From assembly GCF_963966145.1 (NCBI RefSeq), contig NC_091055.1, positions 7,626,001-7,690,000 of the forward strand: 64,000 bases of DNA, in the 5' to 3' direction. Position 1 is the first letter of the stretch. The number at the start of each line of letters is the position of its first letter. A model generated the notes under the pieces. That model made no database searches, was not told where the DNA came from, and worked only from the letters and a program-made list of their open reading frames with translations. The position numbers were made by a program, and so were the translations under genes. This document shows, piece after piece, positions 9,521 through 21,249 of this stretch. This stretch comes from Tenebrio molitor (Eukaryota; Arthropoda; Insecta; Coleoptera; Tenebrionidae).

Positions 9521-11561
9521 CAGTAGCCGCTCGATTTAGTAAGCTATTAAAAACATACTGTGTTCATTAGATCGAATTTGTTCACAAAATAGAAAGTACA
9601 TAGAAATACATTTTTTACTTAAAAAAAAATACAAATTAATGTAATTTACACTTATTACATAGGTGTAAAATAACCTTTTATCGTCTTTTGATGTTTATTT
9701 CCTTGGAGTAACATTCTTGTGGCCATTTCTCGTATTTGAATTAATGGTAAAATATTCTGGTAGCTGATCGAATTTATTTCTGCCCACAAAATTACATTAT
9801 TGACAGAATTGATAGCTTCTGCAGTACTAATTTTAACATTTTGTTCTTCCTCTTCATCTGCTTCCATTTCATTATCAGTTCCTGATACATATCCACATCC
9901 GCCTTATTCCAGTTAACGATATCTTCTGTCGAATGAGTGGGATTTGGATTTATTACTTCTAGCAGCTCAATAGTCTCCTGCGTTATGTTCCTTTCAATGC
10001 TGTTTTTCAACGTTTGTTGTAGAATATTTAATGGCATATCTTCTTGTGAATCTGAATTATCATCAGGAACACTTAAAATATGTTTCCAACATTTTGCAAT
10101 CGTTTCTTTTTCAACCTTATTCCATGCAGTAGACAACAATGTCACAGCTTCCTTTAGATTAAAAGCTTTAATGGCTTCAGAAAGTGTGTTTTGCTGTTCA
10201 AAAGAGACCAGGTATGACAGCAGACTGTTTCTGTAGAATAGCTTAGTCAATTTTATAACATTTTGATCCATTGGTTGGATCAAAGCCGTAACGTTGGGTG
10301 GCATGTATTCAACAAAGATTTTTCCATCATCTGAAATTAAATTGGGTGATGGTGGATGGCTAGGGGCGTTGTCTAATAACAACATAGCTTTTTGCTCCAA
10401 TTTCTTTTTTCTTAAAAATTTCCTTACTTCTGGAACAAACGAATAATGAAACCAATTTTCAAATATTGAAGAAGTCATCCAAGCATTTTTGGAATTTCTA
10501 TATTCAACTGGCAAGGAAACATTTTTGAAGCATCTTGGATTTTTAGCTCTACCTATAATAAGTGGCTTAATTTTATGTTCGCCTGTGGCATTTGTACACG
10601 CAAGAAAGGTAATTCGGGCTTTGTCTGCTTTCCTTCCAGGAGCACTTTTCTCATTAGACATTACTAAGGTTTTATCTGGTAGCAATTTCCAAAATAACCT
10701 GCTTTCATCTGCATTGTATATTTGATCATTAGTCAATTTAAACTCTTTAATTTTTTCTTGAAGCTGAGTTTTAAATGGATGCACATCTTGATGGGCAGCG
10801 GATAATTTTTCGCCCGATGTCTTTAAGAATCTGACTCCAAAACGCCTTTTAAATTTTGTGAGCATCACTGGCAGTAAAATTAAAATTTTCTTGAAATTTC
10901 TCGTTAAGTATCTTGGCCTTTTCCTTCACCATAGCACTCGAAACCGGCACATGGTTTAATCTTTGCAGGCAAAACCATTTGAACAACCGTCGCTCCATTT
11001 TTGGCATTTTACTGGGTTTTAAATTCTTTTTCTTGAGTACACCACAACTTTGAGTCACCGCTTTAACAATTTTTTGCTTTCTGTTTCGTATAGCACACAC
11101 TGTTGATTTAGCAATTCCATATTTTTTCGATACGTTTGTAACAGTTTCTCCGTTATCCAAACTTTTTATAATTTCACTTTTTTCCAATAATGACAACACT
11201 TTGCGTTTCATTTTAAAATTTTATGACCGTACGTGGTAGGAGTTAAAGATGAACTAAATGGAAACGTCTGAGAACCTTAGAAATAATATTACAGAAAATA
11301 CATACGTATAATTCTTTGAAACATAATAGAAAAAATTTTACTTAAAAGTGATAAAGCACAATTTAGTAACAAAACACCAAAGAATAGACTTGCCAAGAAG
11401 CCCAGTATCGGTGTTAATGTTTATTGTTTCTTCGAAACCTACGGTTCACTAAATCGAAAGTGTCTTTGTTCATTATTTGGAACCCGCAATGTAAATATTT
11501 TGGTGTTCACTAAATTGGAAGGTTCATTAAATTGGATGTCCACATGATCGAGCGGCTACTG
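9521..11561 (-). mobile_element. Tigger/pogo DNA transposon, full length with TA duplication
   Basis: Terminal repeats CAGTAGCCGCTCGAT at 9521-9535 and its exact reverse complement at 11547-11561 are flanked by TA on both sides (9519-9520 and 11562-11563). The element is about 2.04 kb and inserted inside a non-LTR ORF1 frame. Short subterminal blocks of TTCACTAAATT type repeat near the high-coordinate end. The transposase inside is frameshifted, so the copy is probably not autonomous now. Confidence 0.9.
9655..11211 (-). pseudogene. Tigger transposase, two frameshifts
   Basis: The protein reads on the minus strand in three frames. Residues from 11211 to 10849 form the CENP-B/psq-type helix-turn-helix (GETVTNVSKKYGIAKSTVC). 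The catalytic core from 10868 to about 9792 has all three acidic blocks: IYNADESRLFW, MLLLDNAPSHP and LIQPMDQNVIK, with 34 residues between the second and third Asp. The acidic tail continues in a third frame down to 9655. The frame changes near 10850-10868 and 9800-9867 inactivate an otherwise complete gene of about 500 residues. Confidence 0.85.
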
Positions 11562-12077
11562 TACTCTCTTTCCTTTTTTTTTCTCTTAGTTTCCTCTTAT
11601 TTTCCATAACTTTCCTCTTTTCCCCCCAGCTCTCTTTCTTCCCGTTCTCACATTCCTCTTCGTCGAGTCCCGTTACGACAATATTCTTTTTTCTCACTCT
11701 TTTTTCCTCTTTTAGTTCCATCTTTTCTCTTTCCCATTTTTCTTCCTTTTCACGCATCATAATTTTCAATTGTTCCAATTCCCGGCTCATCTTCCGATTC
11801 TCTTCCTTTATGTCCCCTACATCCCCCATAATTTTTTTCAACATCTCTTTCATTTCCTCACCCATTGCCTTTTTAACCGGTGATCTTTCCAATTTTTTAC
11901 TTTTTCGAAAGGGGTTAATCCTCTCTTCTGATTCTCGTCCTTCTTCTCTTTTCCTTTTATAATCTTCGTCTCTCTCGCTCTCACTATCACTTTTTTTCAT
12001 TCTACCTCTTTTTCACCTGCCGCTTATCTTATCGCGCGCCGTAAAACAGGTCCGCTCGCTTCGACTGCTCGAATCGA

Positions 12078-14469
12078 ATCTTCGTCATTATACAATAGTT
12101 TAGCACTATTTCCAAATTTATTTAATATGTAGTTGTAATGAAAATCGTACAAGATTGTTTTTGAAATGTCTAAAATAGACATTCCAACATAAATGGGTTT
12201 ATTAAAATTTACTTTTAATTTTCTAAGCAGCTATGAAAGTTTAGTTGAGAAATATGGTAATCAGCACCAAATCTACCGCCCCATCTAGTCACCAGTTTAA
12301 CAATCCTATATTTCCTTACATTTTAAATCATTTTTCCAAACGAAGCATTGATTAATAATTTGAAAAAATGTTTCCCAAATTATGCACACATGATTTTCGC
12401 AATTCTATATTTACATCAATAATTTTTTTTAGCCAAGGTGATTGTTTAAATTTTAAGCATCTATGTATTTTTTTAAGTTTTAAACCTAAATTAAGAGCTT
12501 GCTGAAGATTTCTATAGTGAATGATATATTTCTTTTTATCATATAATGTCGTTAACAATTTTGGATTATTTGAATCGGAAACAGGTGGAACTAAATGTTG
12601 AGGACATCATGGTAAATCTTTATGAGTGTTAAACAGTTCTTTAGGATAAGAAAGTTCTACCTCAAAAATGTATCCGTAATCACTATCTTCAGGAAGATTT
12701 AAAACATTCTCATGATAAATATCTATATCTTCAATCCAATGAAAGTCTGCAAAAGGTAGAGGATAACGCATCGCTGTACCATACAGATTATTAACATCAA
12801 AATACAGGAGATAACTAACGGGTTCATTAGGATTGAAATCTTTTCCCATGTATTTGTTATTAGCTTTTGCATAGCGATTGGAGCATTGTGAAACACCACC
12901 TCTTATGCCTTTTTCTATAAACATAATCATGTCCACATCAGTTAATAATTCTAATTCTACCTCAGTCATTTTTAACATACCTTCAAATGCAAAACCTGGT
13001 GCAGTGTAGTAGTGGAGACAATCTAATTGATATGTTTCTAAACATTGCATCCTAAAGTTTTCAAATATGTCTGCAAGAAGTAAAACATCAGTTTTCAAGT
13101 ACAATTCAGCATATTCTTGTATCGTTTTGATATCAAATTGCTTCCATACATTAACAGCATGATTGTAGTCTTCACAAGAAATGTGAGTGTTGTTAATTTT
13201 ACTATAAAATTTTTCTTGAGGTGGTAAGTGAGTATCATTTAATTTTTCCCAAGAGTCGAGATATTCATAGGGAAAGACACCTTTTTGTACAACTAAATTA
13301 AATTCACTATCATTGGGGTAATATTTTCTCATTTCTGGTAATAACTTTTTGGTTATCAGTCAAAATCTAAGACAATGTATAAAGACTACTGCACATAAAT
13401 CGGTAAGAGTCCAAAAATCTAAAGTTTATGTTGGTATTTTGCACATATTTTGTAAAGGAAATATATTTTTCCTTATTTAGAGGTAGCAAATTTATATTTC
13501 CATCAATTTCAGTGGCAAGTGCTTTAATTATAAAATGACTGTCATAACTCATAACCAGACAAGTTGTGAAATAGTACTGGTACAGTATATGAATCTTTAT
13601 AATTAATATTACAAGAATTGTGTGCTGCACCCCTAAAATTTCCGGTAAGATGACAATGGTCTTTTACTTTTACATCAGAATTAACAAATGGTTTACTACA
13701 GATGTGACATTTTAATGAATGTAAAAAGTTATTTTGTTCATTAGAGGATAAAGGTTTTAATGAGATAATATTAGAAAAAATTGAATTTAATTGTTTTGCA
13801 ATTTTTGCAAGTTCTCGAACAAACCATGCAATACAATCTTTACCTGTGAAGGTATTAAATTTTGAAATGGAATTGTCGTAAGAACAATGAAGATAATATG
13901 CTATGCAAAACGGTTTATGTATTTGATATATTTCAGTTTTACTTATATTTTTATTATCATTATAATTCAGAAGAATACTTTCAATATCAACATAAATGGC
14001 AAAAGGTACCTGTATTTTATTTTTAAAATTTCATGATTTTATTGTTTTCGTTAGGAAGAATCATTTTTGTTTCATTTAAAACTTTACAATCATCTAAATG
14101 CTTTTTCAATACACCTTCATTCAAAAAGCGATTTAAACATCTTTCACAGAACCATTTCTTCTTTTTAACATTACCCACTTGCTTACTAATTAAACGTGAT
14201 AAATTATTTATATATGTGAAATGGAATATAGTCTTTTGTTTCTCATATATTAGCGCATCATCATCATCATCCCCGCTCGTAAAATCCATATGATCTCTGT
14301 GAGTATTTTTGCTAACTCCATCAGTTAAATCTTTTGCAAACATAAGTAAATTTATACGTGGTGCATCCGTTTTGAATTTTGCAGGTTTGAACAACGGTTC
14401 ACAAATAATTTTTTTTATTGTAGTAATAGGACTGTTGAAATCGTGCATACATATCATAGGCCAAAGCAT
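12078..14469 (-). pseudogene. Polinton-like family-B DNA polymerase, truncated and frameshifted
   Basis: Minus-strand frames in order show a C2H2-like finger (14080-14160), the start of the exonuclease domain (VDIES near 13990), an endonuclease-VII-like DHCHLTG motif (about 13640-13680), exonuclease II (SGYDSHFI near 13550), polymerase segments (12607-13332, including FDVNNLYG) and the last palm block, where YNDEDS stands for the usual YxDTDS (about 12080). Several stops and shifts break it. It ends at that palm motif, where the non-LTR fragment abuts, so the C-terminal thumb is lost. Protein-primed polymerases of this kind replicate Polintons/Mavericks and related viruses. What the segment 14250-14469 encodes is unclear. 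Confidence 0.75.
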
Positions 14470-15409
14470 ATTGGTTATGTCTATAATCTAGATTTAAATT
14501 TTCATATGGATAAGATTGAGAATTTAAATATAGTTTCATATTTTTTAAATTAGAATGATCAAACTTGGATGCATCTTTTTTCAGATTGTTTTTTCGATCA
14601 GTTTGAAAACCTATTAGGTATAACGAATCGTGGTCTGTCCAAGGACGTTGATGATTTTAATACCCATGTAAACGAATGACTTTCTTGTAAAAGAGGATAA
14701 GTATATAATTCCCAATTGATAGGGGATTATTTTTCTCAATTATATTAAACAATTTTAATTTTTCTTCATCGGAAACGGTGAAGTATGGAACTTGCCATAC
14801 AATTTTTGTAATTCTTATATATGCTTTTTCTAATCCTGTTGCTTCGAGAGTAGCATTTAAATCAGTACTTGAACGAAGCAGTATGAGTTCTTGACGTAAA
14901 TTCAACACAACCTTTTTGTAATCTTCAGCAAAGCCTAATATATTCGAAAGTGGCCAACATACATCAAAAGCACCTGCTTGTCCATCAAAATTTGTATAAG
15001 TATCTTCAAGGGGACTCCAGCCGGCATTTATTAATGCTGTACTCTCATTTGGTGTATGTGATAAATATCCTTTCATTGTTGTTGTAATACCTGGATTTTT
15101 TATACGATCTACGATAACACCTCCCAATTCCAAACGAATCTCATCGAAAAGATGAGCAATGAAATTATTAATTGGTAGAACTTTAGTTGAAACGGCTGAC
15201 TGATCATGTTTCAATATCCTTCCTTGTATGTGTAATTGACTTAATCCTGGAGCAGTTAGTAATTCTTGTTGTTGAATAACAATTCGACACTCATCGTTGT
15301 ATTTTAATTCACCTGGTATATATGATTGATATAAATGATACTCAACATTCGTGATTGCAGTATCGAACATCACTTTTTCATTCACATTCAACAAACTGAT
15401 GGATGCCAT
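14400..15409 (-). pseudogene. Polinton-like major capsid-like protein, frameshifted
   Basis: A clean minus-strand frame of 250 codons starts at 15409 and is disrupted near 14660; similar sequence continues in another frame to about 14400 (SYPYENLNLDYRHNQYALAY). It lies directly upstream of the polymerase pseudogene on the same strand. Position and general look suggest a Polinton-type double jelly-roll capsid protein (annotated in many insects as F54H12.2-like). That assignment is from memory of the family and context, not from a structural match. It is shorter than a full capsid protein and looks fused to the polymerase region by deletion. Confidence 0.5.
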
Positions 15410-15840
15410 TATTTCTCTTATTTAGATTGTAAATCGATCGATTTCAAAAATAAAATATTCTGTGATGTTAATTTGATCAATTTTCTTTCGTTAATATTCT
15501 TTTTTCTGGAAGGAAACGTTCTTATATCTTGTGAAAAGTACTGATAAGGTGTGTTGAATCTAATAACCATCACTACACTTTACACTTTTCTCAAATGCAA
15601 TGTTACCGTGACAACTTCTTTTCGAAAATTAACTGGAAAACCGTTCTGAACGGTTATTTTAAGAGAGATGTTATGTATTATGTGTGTATTTATTGGTAAA
15701 TATATAACATTTCAAGGACTATCTTATAACCAGGTAGAGGGGTTGGATAGAAAGAATGAATGATGTGAACGGGCTCACCATTTCTATGAATTAGTTGCAA
15801 TATTACATTCAATTCTAATCATATTTACGCGCAACAAGAA
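15410..15840. other. No gene seen; upstream flank of the capsid-like frame
   Basis: AT-rich sequence between the capsid-like frame and the gypsy remnant. Neither a Polinton terminal repeat nor a retroviral LTR end could be recognised here. Confidence 0.4.
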
Positions 15841-15849
15841 AATCTGACA

Positions 15850-17583
15850 TATGTAATTTGTTACATATCAATTTTCGAGGTTCAAAACCCAATAGTGCCC
15901 TATAGAATTGGGTTTTGGGAAATCTATAGTTTTATTACATTTAATTTCACGTTTTAAAGTATTAAAATTTGCTTGCAAATGTAAAAATATTTTCTTCTTC
16001 TCTTCTTTAGATGTTAAAAAGTAGCTAATGAGCTTGATTTTGATGATACATATTGTTCATTGTACCATTACTCCTTCGGCAACTTCCTGATTTGGAATGA
16101 ATGAATTGTGACAAGAGTTATTTAATTTAACTTCTCTTGTGACTTTTGACCATCCTGGAATTACAAAAGAATTTTCTTTTAGCTCACTTTGAGTTGATAC
16201 TCCGTATATTTCATGTTCTGCTCTAATTGTCAATGATCAGCCATCATAATTTGACACATTTGTAATACGTTAGAATGTCTTTACCTAAAATTTCATCTGC
16301 CGGTATAGGAAAATCGTTATCTACTATGTACTATTATACCAGAAATTCTTGTTTTACACATTTTTCATAATTGTTTAGTAAAATGTTTGAAGTAATTGCT
16401 AACTCAGACTCTATAAGTCTATATCTACGATTCGCGTAGCTTCTGTTGTTATTATACGTGTTACTTGATCTGGCATTGTTGTGATCATGACCTGTGTTGA
16501 TTACGCCAGTTTCGATTATTTGTTCGTCTGTTATAATTATTTCCTTGATTCGAATTACCTCTACGATACGAACAATTTTGTCTGTTATTGTTGTTACCGT
16601 TGTTATTGTAATTTTTTCTCGAATTTGTAAAGAGAACATTTGAGGAATTTGAAGTCAGAATCGACTGTTATAAATTTTGTTACCGCATCATGCAAATTAG
16701 GAAAATTACCTGCTTCCATTATTAATTTTGTTTTTTCTGACCTTGCGTTTGAAGCCGTTGTTCTTATCGCTCTATTTTTAACAAAAGTTTCAGCTGTATC
16801 AGCTCTAACCCCTTCAGACAAATAAGCAGATTGTAAACTAGCAGCTAGTTCATTTATTTGGTTTGTGAAGGATACCGCGTCTTTTTCCCGTTTTGTGTTA
16901 GAGTTAACAATTTTGCTTCAATTGTATGAGATGTTTCTCCGCTGCATTTTTGTTTCAGGATTTGAATGATTTCGTCTAAACTTTGGATTTCATCTGTTAC
17001 TGCCAGCCTAGCCTTCACCTATTAATCTGGTTTTTACAAAATTAACTGCATTTTCTTCCTGTCCTTCACAATTTTCTTTCAAAAGTGTTATTGCATCAAT
17101 GAAATAAATAAGTCCCGATACGTCAACGTTAAATAATTTGGGCACGAGGTTAGCGGCTAAATTTAAAAATTCAGATGTGGTTAAAGGCATCTTGATGTTT
17201 GTCTGGGTATCACTTTCTGAGTCACTGTCTGTTGTTTGCAAAATATTTATATCTATAGAGACGATAGATGAATTAGGTGCCACATATTTAATTTCTAAAT
17301 TAGTAAATGCTAAAATTGTACGATCTCTTAATTTGTCAAAATGTTTATTGACCCACTCTTTATGGTCTGGAGTTAGCCTTGTCCAATAAGTATTTGCAGC
17401 ATTAACGAATTTATTAAAATATTTGACTAAATTGTTGACAATTTCTTCTCTCACACTTTGTTGCTTGGGTATTTGTGACTTAATGGCTCGTTTTGTTTGA
17501 TTATTGTGAGCTTCTTTTATTTTGATAAATGAGTTTGAAATTTCTTCCCATAAAATTGATGTAATAGACATATGAAGTTGCAA
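15850..17583 (-). pseudogene. Ty3/gypsy gag and protease-region remnant
   Basis: The minus strand from 17583 holds a gag frame (191 codons to 17008) that continues in shifted frames (16603-16821) to an Asn/Arg-rich nucleocapsid-like stretch near 16340-16600. After this, 15990-16260 reads as a protease/early-pol-like segment (AEHEIYGVSTQSELKE). Reverse transcriptase, integrase and the 3' LTR are missing. The gag start is preceded by a leader, primer binding site and LTR in the expected order. A second decayed copy of the gag start lies at 4975-5340. Confidence 0.7.
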
Positions 17584-17927
17584 CTTTGTGATTGAGAAAG
17601 AAAAAGTTGATGATGACTATACATAACAATGAAATGATGAGTTCAATTTATTGCTACACACAAACTGTTTATGAAGGGAGTTTATTGAACCTGTGTCGCA
17701 ATATCAGCAACTTAGCAAGTTTTTGGCCTCATTCGGACGATGAACTAATATAAATTTTGCACTACCAACAAATTACATATACAGCATTACCTATAGTTCA
17801 CTGGAGAAACTGACTTGTGGCTCTTGAAAAATGAGGTTGGAATTTGAAATTTACCACTCCATTTTCGGCGAGGTCGTCGGTGGAGTTGGAGCTGGAGATC
17901 CTGACTCACCCGGTGCATGTTACTTGT

Positions 17928-17945
17928 CACTTGTCACGGTCGCCA
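17928..17945 (-). other. Retroelement primer binding site, tRNA-Arg type
   Basis: Immediately after the LTR end, read on the minus strand, comes TGGCGACCGTGACAAGTG. TGGCGACCGTG complements the CCA end of an insect tRNA-Arg whose acceptor starts GACCGTG, the primer used by 412/mdg1-type gypsy elements. Confidence 0.75.
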
Positions 17946-18263
17946 TGTAATAGATGGTTCTTGTCTTCTTGGTTGAGGCTCTTCTTAAGGATATGCAATA
18001 ATGGATCGTGGACGGTTCTTTTTGCACTTACGTTTATTAATGTGATACACTACATATCTGCGGGAGTTGGACCGGAGGTCCCAGCCGAACTGTCACTTAT
18101 TAACTGGGTGTTGATGACTTGAGTTTTACGTCTAAGTGTATTTTACAATATGGGTTACCACTTATATAGGTGCCAAACACCTAATATAATATTCCACATA
18201 AAATTGCACCACTACGTACGACATACATAATATTGCAGACGTACATAGTATTGCACCACTACA
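17946..18263 (-). repeat. Gypsy 5' LTR (318 bp)
   Basis: Read on the minus strand it begins TGTAGTGGTGCAATAC at 18263 and ends CTATTACA at 17946, directly before the primer binding site, so it has the TG...CA ends of an LTR. A short GTGGTGCAAT motif is repeated within its first 60 bp. No second LTR was found on the low-coordinate side, so the element is truncated. Confidence 0.7.
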
Positions 18264-18600
18264 GTATCTCTAAATTGACTAGCAGCTCCATTGCCTCATG
18301 GTCACCTTTAATTTTAGCAAATTCCTGTGACCGTGGAACTAGCTCAGTTGCTTACATGTAAGCTTCAGGAATTTTTCCATCGTGGTTGCTTAAACTTTCC
18401 GTTTCTTCTTCAGATTCAATCCATATTTCAGTTTCACTGCATGTTGTTGGTATTTCGTGAAGTAAATCTTCAGATTCCACTAATAAATCTTTATCTACAT
18501 CAAAGAAATCCTCAATGTAATTTTTATCAATACCAAATTTCATAATATACTTGCTGATCTCAACAGTGTACGTGTGCACAGTCACTCCCACAAATGTGGA
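18264..18600 (-). other. Open frame of acidic protein, origin unknown
   Basis: A minus-strand frame (18591-18352, continuing in a shifted frame to about 18265) reads as a protein-like acidic stretch (FFDVDKDLLVESEDLLHEI). It starts just outside the LTR. It might be a fragment of a transposase tail or other transposon protein; no family was recognised. Confidence 0.3.
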
Positions 18601-19065
18601 ACGAGTAGCTGCATAGCTCGTTTATTCTTCTCTTTTGAGAAGTGGCTGTCTGTGTACACTTGTTTCGCTATTTACAAGTTCCAGAATTTTAATTTTAATT
18701 TGTAAGAGTTGCACAATTTTTTTGAAATTTCATTTTTTCTATAACTTTCGAAACCTCTGATTTTTAGAGCATTATTCGCGTATTTGGCTTAGGCCTTCTG
18801 GTTACTGTCCTTCGTAATGTACCACCAAAATCATTCCAGTTTGTAACTAATAAGCGTTGTGAGAATGAATAAATCGCTAGTCAAAAACTTCAACATGTTT
18901 TCTAGAAGAAGAAAAACACATGGTTTATAGTTATTTAGTACTTAGATTGTACAATTTTCCAGAGGGAAGATGAAAGATCAACAGCATTGGCTGAAGAGTG
19001 AGACTAATACATTGACATCCAAATAATCGACCACATTATAATGCGGTCTTTTTCTTTTAATAATA

Positions 19066-19926
19066 CAGTCAAACTTCGATAACTCGAACTGTCATCTGCC
19101 ACTAAAAATAGTTCGAGATATCAAGAATTCGAGTTATCGAACTGACATAAAAAAAAAATATTTATATTTTATTTATATAGAAATATTTTCTCTTAAACGA
19201 CCCGCAAGTTCTAAAACCTTTTCCTTAATTAATGCTCTCGATACAAGTATGTTTTGACTTCTTGTAGCTTTGAACCAGTCAACAACGGCTCTATCCACGT
19301 TTTTAAATGTTCCTTTTTTCAGTCTTTTACAATTTTGGCTAACAGTACCCTCTTCGATTGCCTTAATAACTTTTTCTTTGTTCTTTAAAATCGTTGAAAC
19401 CGTACTCTTTGGTACACCGTACTTTATTGCAATGTCCTTTTTCTTAAAACCACTGTCCACGTCTTTAATTAAATTGAATTTGTCCTGAATTGACAATGTT
19501 TTTATTACTCGCTTAGGAGGCATATCTTGCTGAATTGAAACACTAACCACACTAAACCAAGATTATTTAAATAATCTGTATGTATGTATTAGCACAGTTT
19601 TACTTGATATACACTTTTGACTTTTACTGATGTAAAATCAAATGCAAACTGCTCGTTCTTTGATACCTTTGTTTTGTCTTGGTGGCGCGAACCTAAACTG
19701 TAAAAAATTCTGCGAAATAAGACACAAATTTCCAGGAAAAATTCGACTTATCGAGTAAGAAGTACGTCTTATGCTGTCGAGTTATCGAGAAATTCGAGTA
19801 ATCGAAGTTCGAGTTATCGAGTTAAAATTACGTATAAAATACTGTCTTTCCGCTATTGCCAACAATTTTGTTCGAGTTATCGAAACATTCGAATTACCGA
19901 AGGTTCGAGTTATGGAAGTTCGACTG
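19066..19926 (-). mobile_element. Internally deleted Tigger element
   Basis: Ends CAGTCAAACTTCGATAACTC (19066) and the imperfect reverse complement ending GAAGTTCGACTG at 19926 are each flanked by TA. The 861-bp element keeps only the transposase N-terminus. Both subterminal regions carry many TTCGAGTTATCGA-type repeats, probably transposase-binding sites. The catalytic domain is absent, so it depends on an autonomous relative. Confidence 0.85.
19173..19550 (-). pseudogene. Tigger transposase N-terminal DNA-binding region
   Basis: The frame starts with PPKRVIKTLSIQDKFNLIKD and has the helix-turn-helix KKKDIAIKYGVPKSTVSTIL, followed by the start of the second CENP-B-type helix-turn-helix (NILVSRALIKEKVLELA). 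It stops after 125 codons where the internal deletion begins. It differs in sequence from the Tigger at 9521-11561, so two Tigger families are present. Confidence 0.8.
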
Positions 19927-19959
19927 TATACATATTATTAATTTCTAAATATTTAATCT

Positions 19960-20195
19960 TTTTTTTTCTATTGCCGTTTTGATGTCGGTGTTTCGAGCAG
20001 CAAATGGACATTTGATTGCAACAATTGAATCCAAATCGACCTGTGGTGATGCTCCAAATTTTTTTTCTCATTGTCTACAAATAAACCCCACGACCTAACA
20101 TTTAGACCTGTTATTTCTTCAAATGTTTGTTTTGTTTTTTCTTCATTGTCAATACCCCATTGCAGTGATTCAGTCAATTTTATAAATTTTCATTT
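19960..20195 (-). pseudogene. YqaJ-like nuclease fragment
   Basis: A minus-strand frame reads SLQWGIDNEEKTKQTFEEIT, then after a one-base shift continues as VDLDSIVAIKCPFAARNTDI. The spacing of the WG..NE start and the V.IKCP end matches the YqaJ/lambda-exonuclease-like fold (catalytic Asp-x-Lys region: IKCP), but the first Asp region is damaged. Such domains occur in some eukaryotic transposons and viruses. It lies 34 bp beyond the deleted Tigger. Confidence 0.5.
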
Positions 20196-20397
20196 TCCGA
20201 CGTGACATAAAATATCTTTTATCGTATTTGCAGTGTCCATGGTAAGTTTCATATTTATTATCCTTCCAAAATTACTAGCGGTTAACCTATTATTTCTTTG
20301 CCGCCCCACTCGTCATTATTGCATTGCCCCGTTGTTAAAATTGGAATTGATGCAACATCATCAGTCATCATACAAAGTCAACTCATTTAAAAAAAAA

Positions 20398-20749
20398 TGT
20401 TTTATTTTCTGATATTAATAAATTTCTTTATTAACTTCCGGGTTACATTTCTCTCGTCGAGAGCTATTTACACTTTCTTACAAACCAAAATTTACACCTA
20501 CAACAAACTTATCCTAACTTATGAACTAACCTACACTGCACCTCACGGTGGTCCTGTCGCTCAAGTCTCTCCACTGGCACCCCTCGTCCTCGTCTTCGAC
20601 TGTCGCACTACCTGCCGAGCTGGGTTCTGCACCCTGCCTACCGGCTCTCACTATCACCGTAGCTCCGTAGCCGCGATCCGCGAAGGACCCAGCCGGACTA
20701 CTCCGGGAGAACTTCCGGTTCCGACCTTCGCCTCCGTCGTCCTGTTACA
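20398..20749 (-). repeat. Possible solo LTR (352 bp)
   Basis: Read on the minus strand the block begins TGTAACAGGACGACGG and ends AGAAAATAAAACA, with AATAAA near its end. This gives TG...CA termini and a polyadenylation-like signal as in an LTR. No primer binding site or polypurine tract was convincingly found next to it, so the call rests on ends and composition alone. Confidence 0.35.
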
Positions 20750-20819
20750 AAAAGAAACCAAAACACCAGAGATGAAGCAAGATAAGGAGGACACAAAAAG
20801 TTGTCCGTCCCCAAAACGG

Positions 20820-21245
20820 CCCGTTTCCTGACGAGGTCACATTATCATCGGGACGACAACCCATGATAAAGAAATGGAAAACCAAAATGAAATTACTGTA
20901 TTCCTCCATATCCCGCTGGGAGACCGGAGACGAAGATCCTTCCTTCGGGGTGTGGGGTTGTGGAGGCGCTTCCTCGTTGAGTGGTGACGCCGTCCCAGCG
21001 ATCCGGGGAAGGAGCAATCCGCCATCCCGACGTCGGTCACACCCAACCTGGACCTTTTCTGTGAGGGGCCCCCTAATCCGCCTCAGCGCCAGGCGTCGGT
21101 CCACCCTGGACACACGACCACTGTCTCTTTCTCTTTTTCTTCCACGACAGTCGTGCTCTCAAAAAAAAAACCTCTCTCCGGAAGGCGCGAGTGTCTTCCG
21201 CCTCCGCGAGATGGTGATGGCGGGAAAGTTTTGAAACGTAACAGT
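20820..21245. repeat. GC-rich transposon-derived block
   Basis: This GC-rich stretch has open frames on both strands but no recognisable protein. On the minus strand it begins TGTTACGTTTCAAAAC (at about 21243), LTR-like in look, and it follows the putative LTR at 20398-20749. It may be part of the same retroelement. No similarity long enough to prove kinship with the GC-rich blocks at 2281 and 6180 was seen. Confidence 0.3.
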
Positions 21246-21249
21246 ACCC

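Larger units (their letters stand above)
9440..12080 (-). mobile_element. Non-LTR retrotransposon ORF1 fragment, interrupted by Tigger
   Basis: On the minus strand an ATG at 12000 opens a frame of charged, coiled-coil sequence (to about 11564) with the KKNIVVTGLDEEE block common to ORF1-like regions of insect non-LTR elements. The frame is cut at a TA by the Tigger element and resumes on its other side (9518 down to about 9460) as YIENDLTKKERDIQKELR, a block usually found next in the same protein. About 75 bp of GC-rich 5' leader precedes the ATG. The rest of the element (endonuclease, RT) is missing. The 5' end sits against the polymerase-B pseudogene. Confidence 0.65.
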
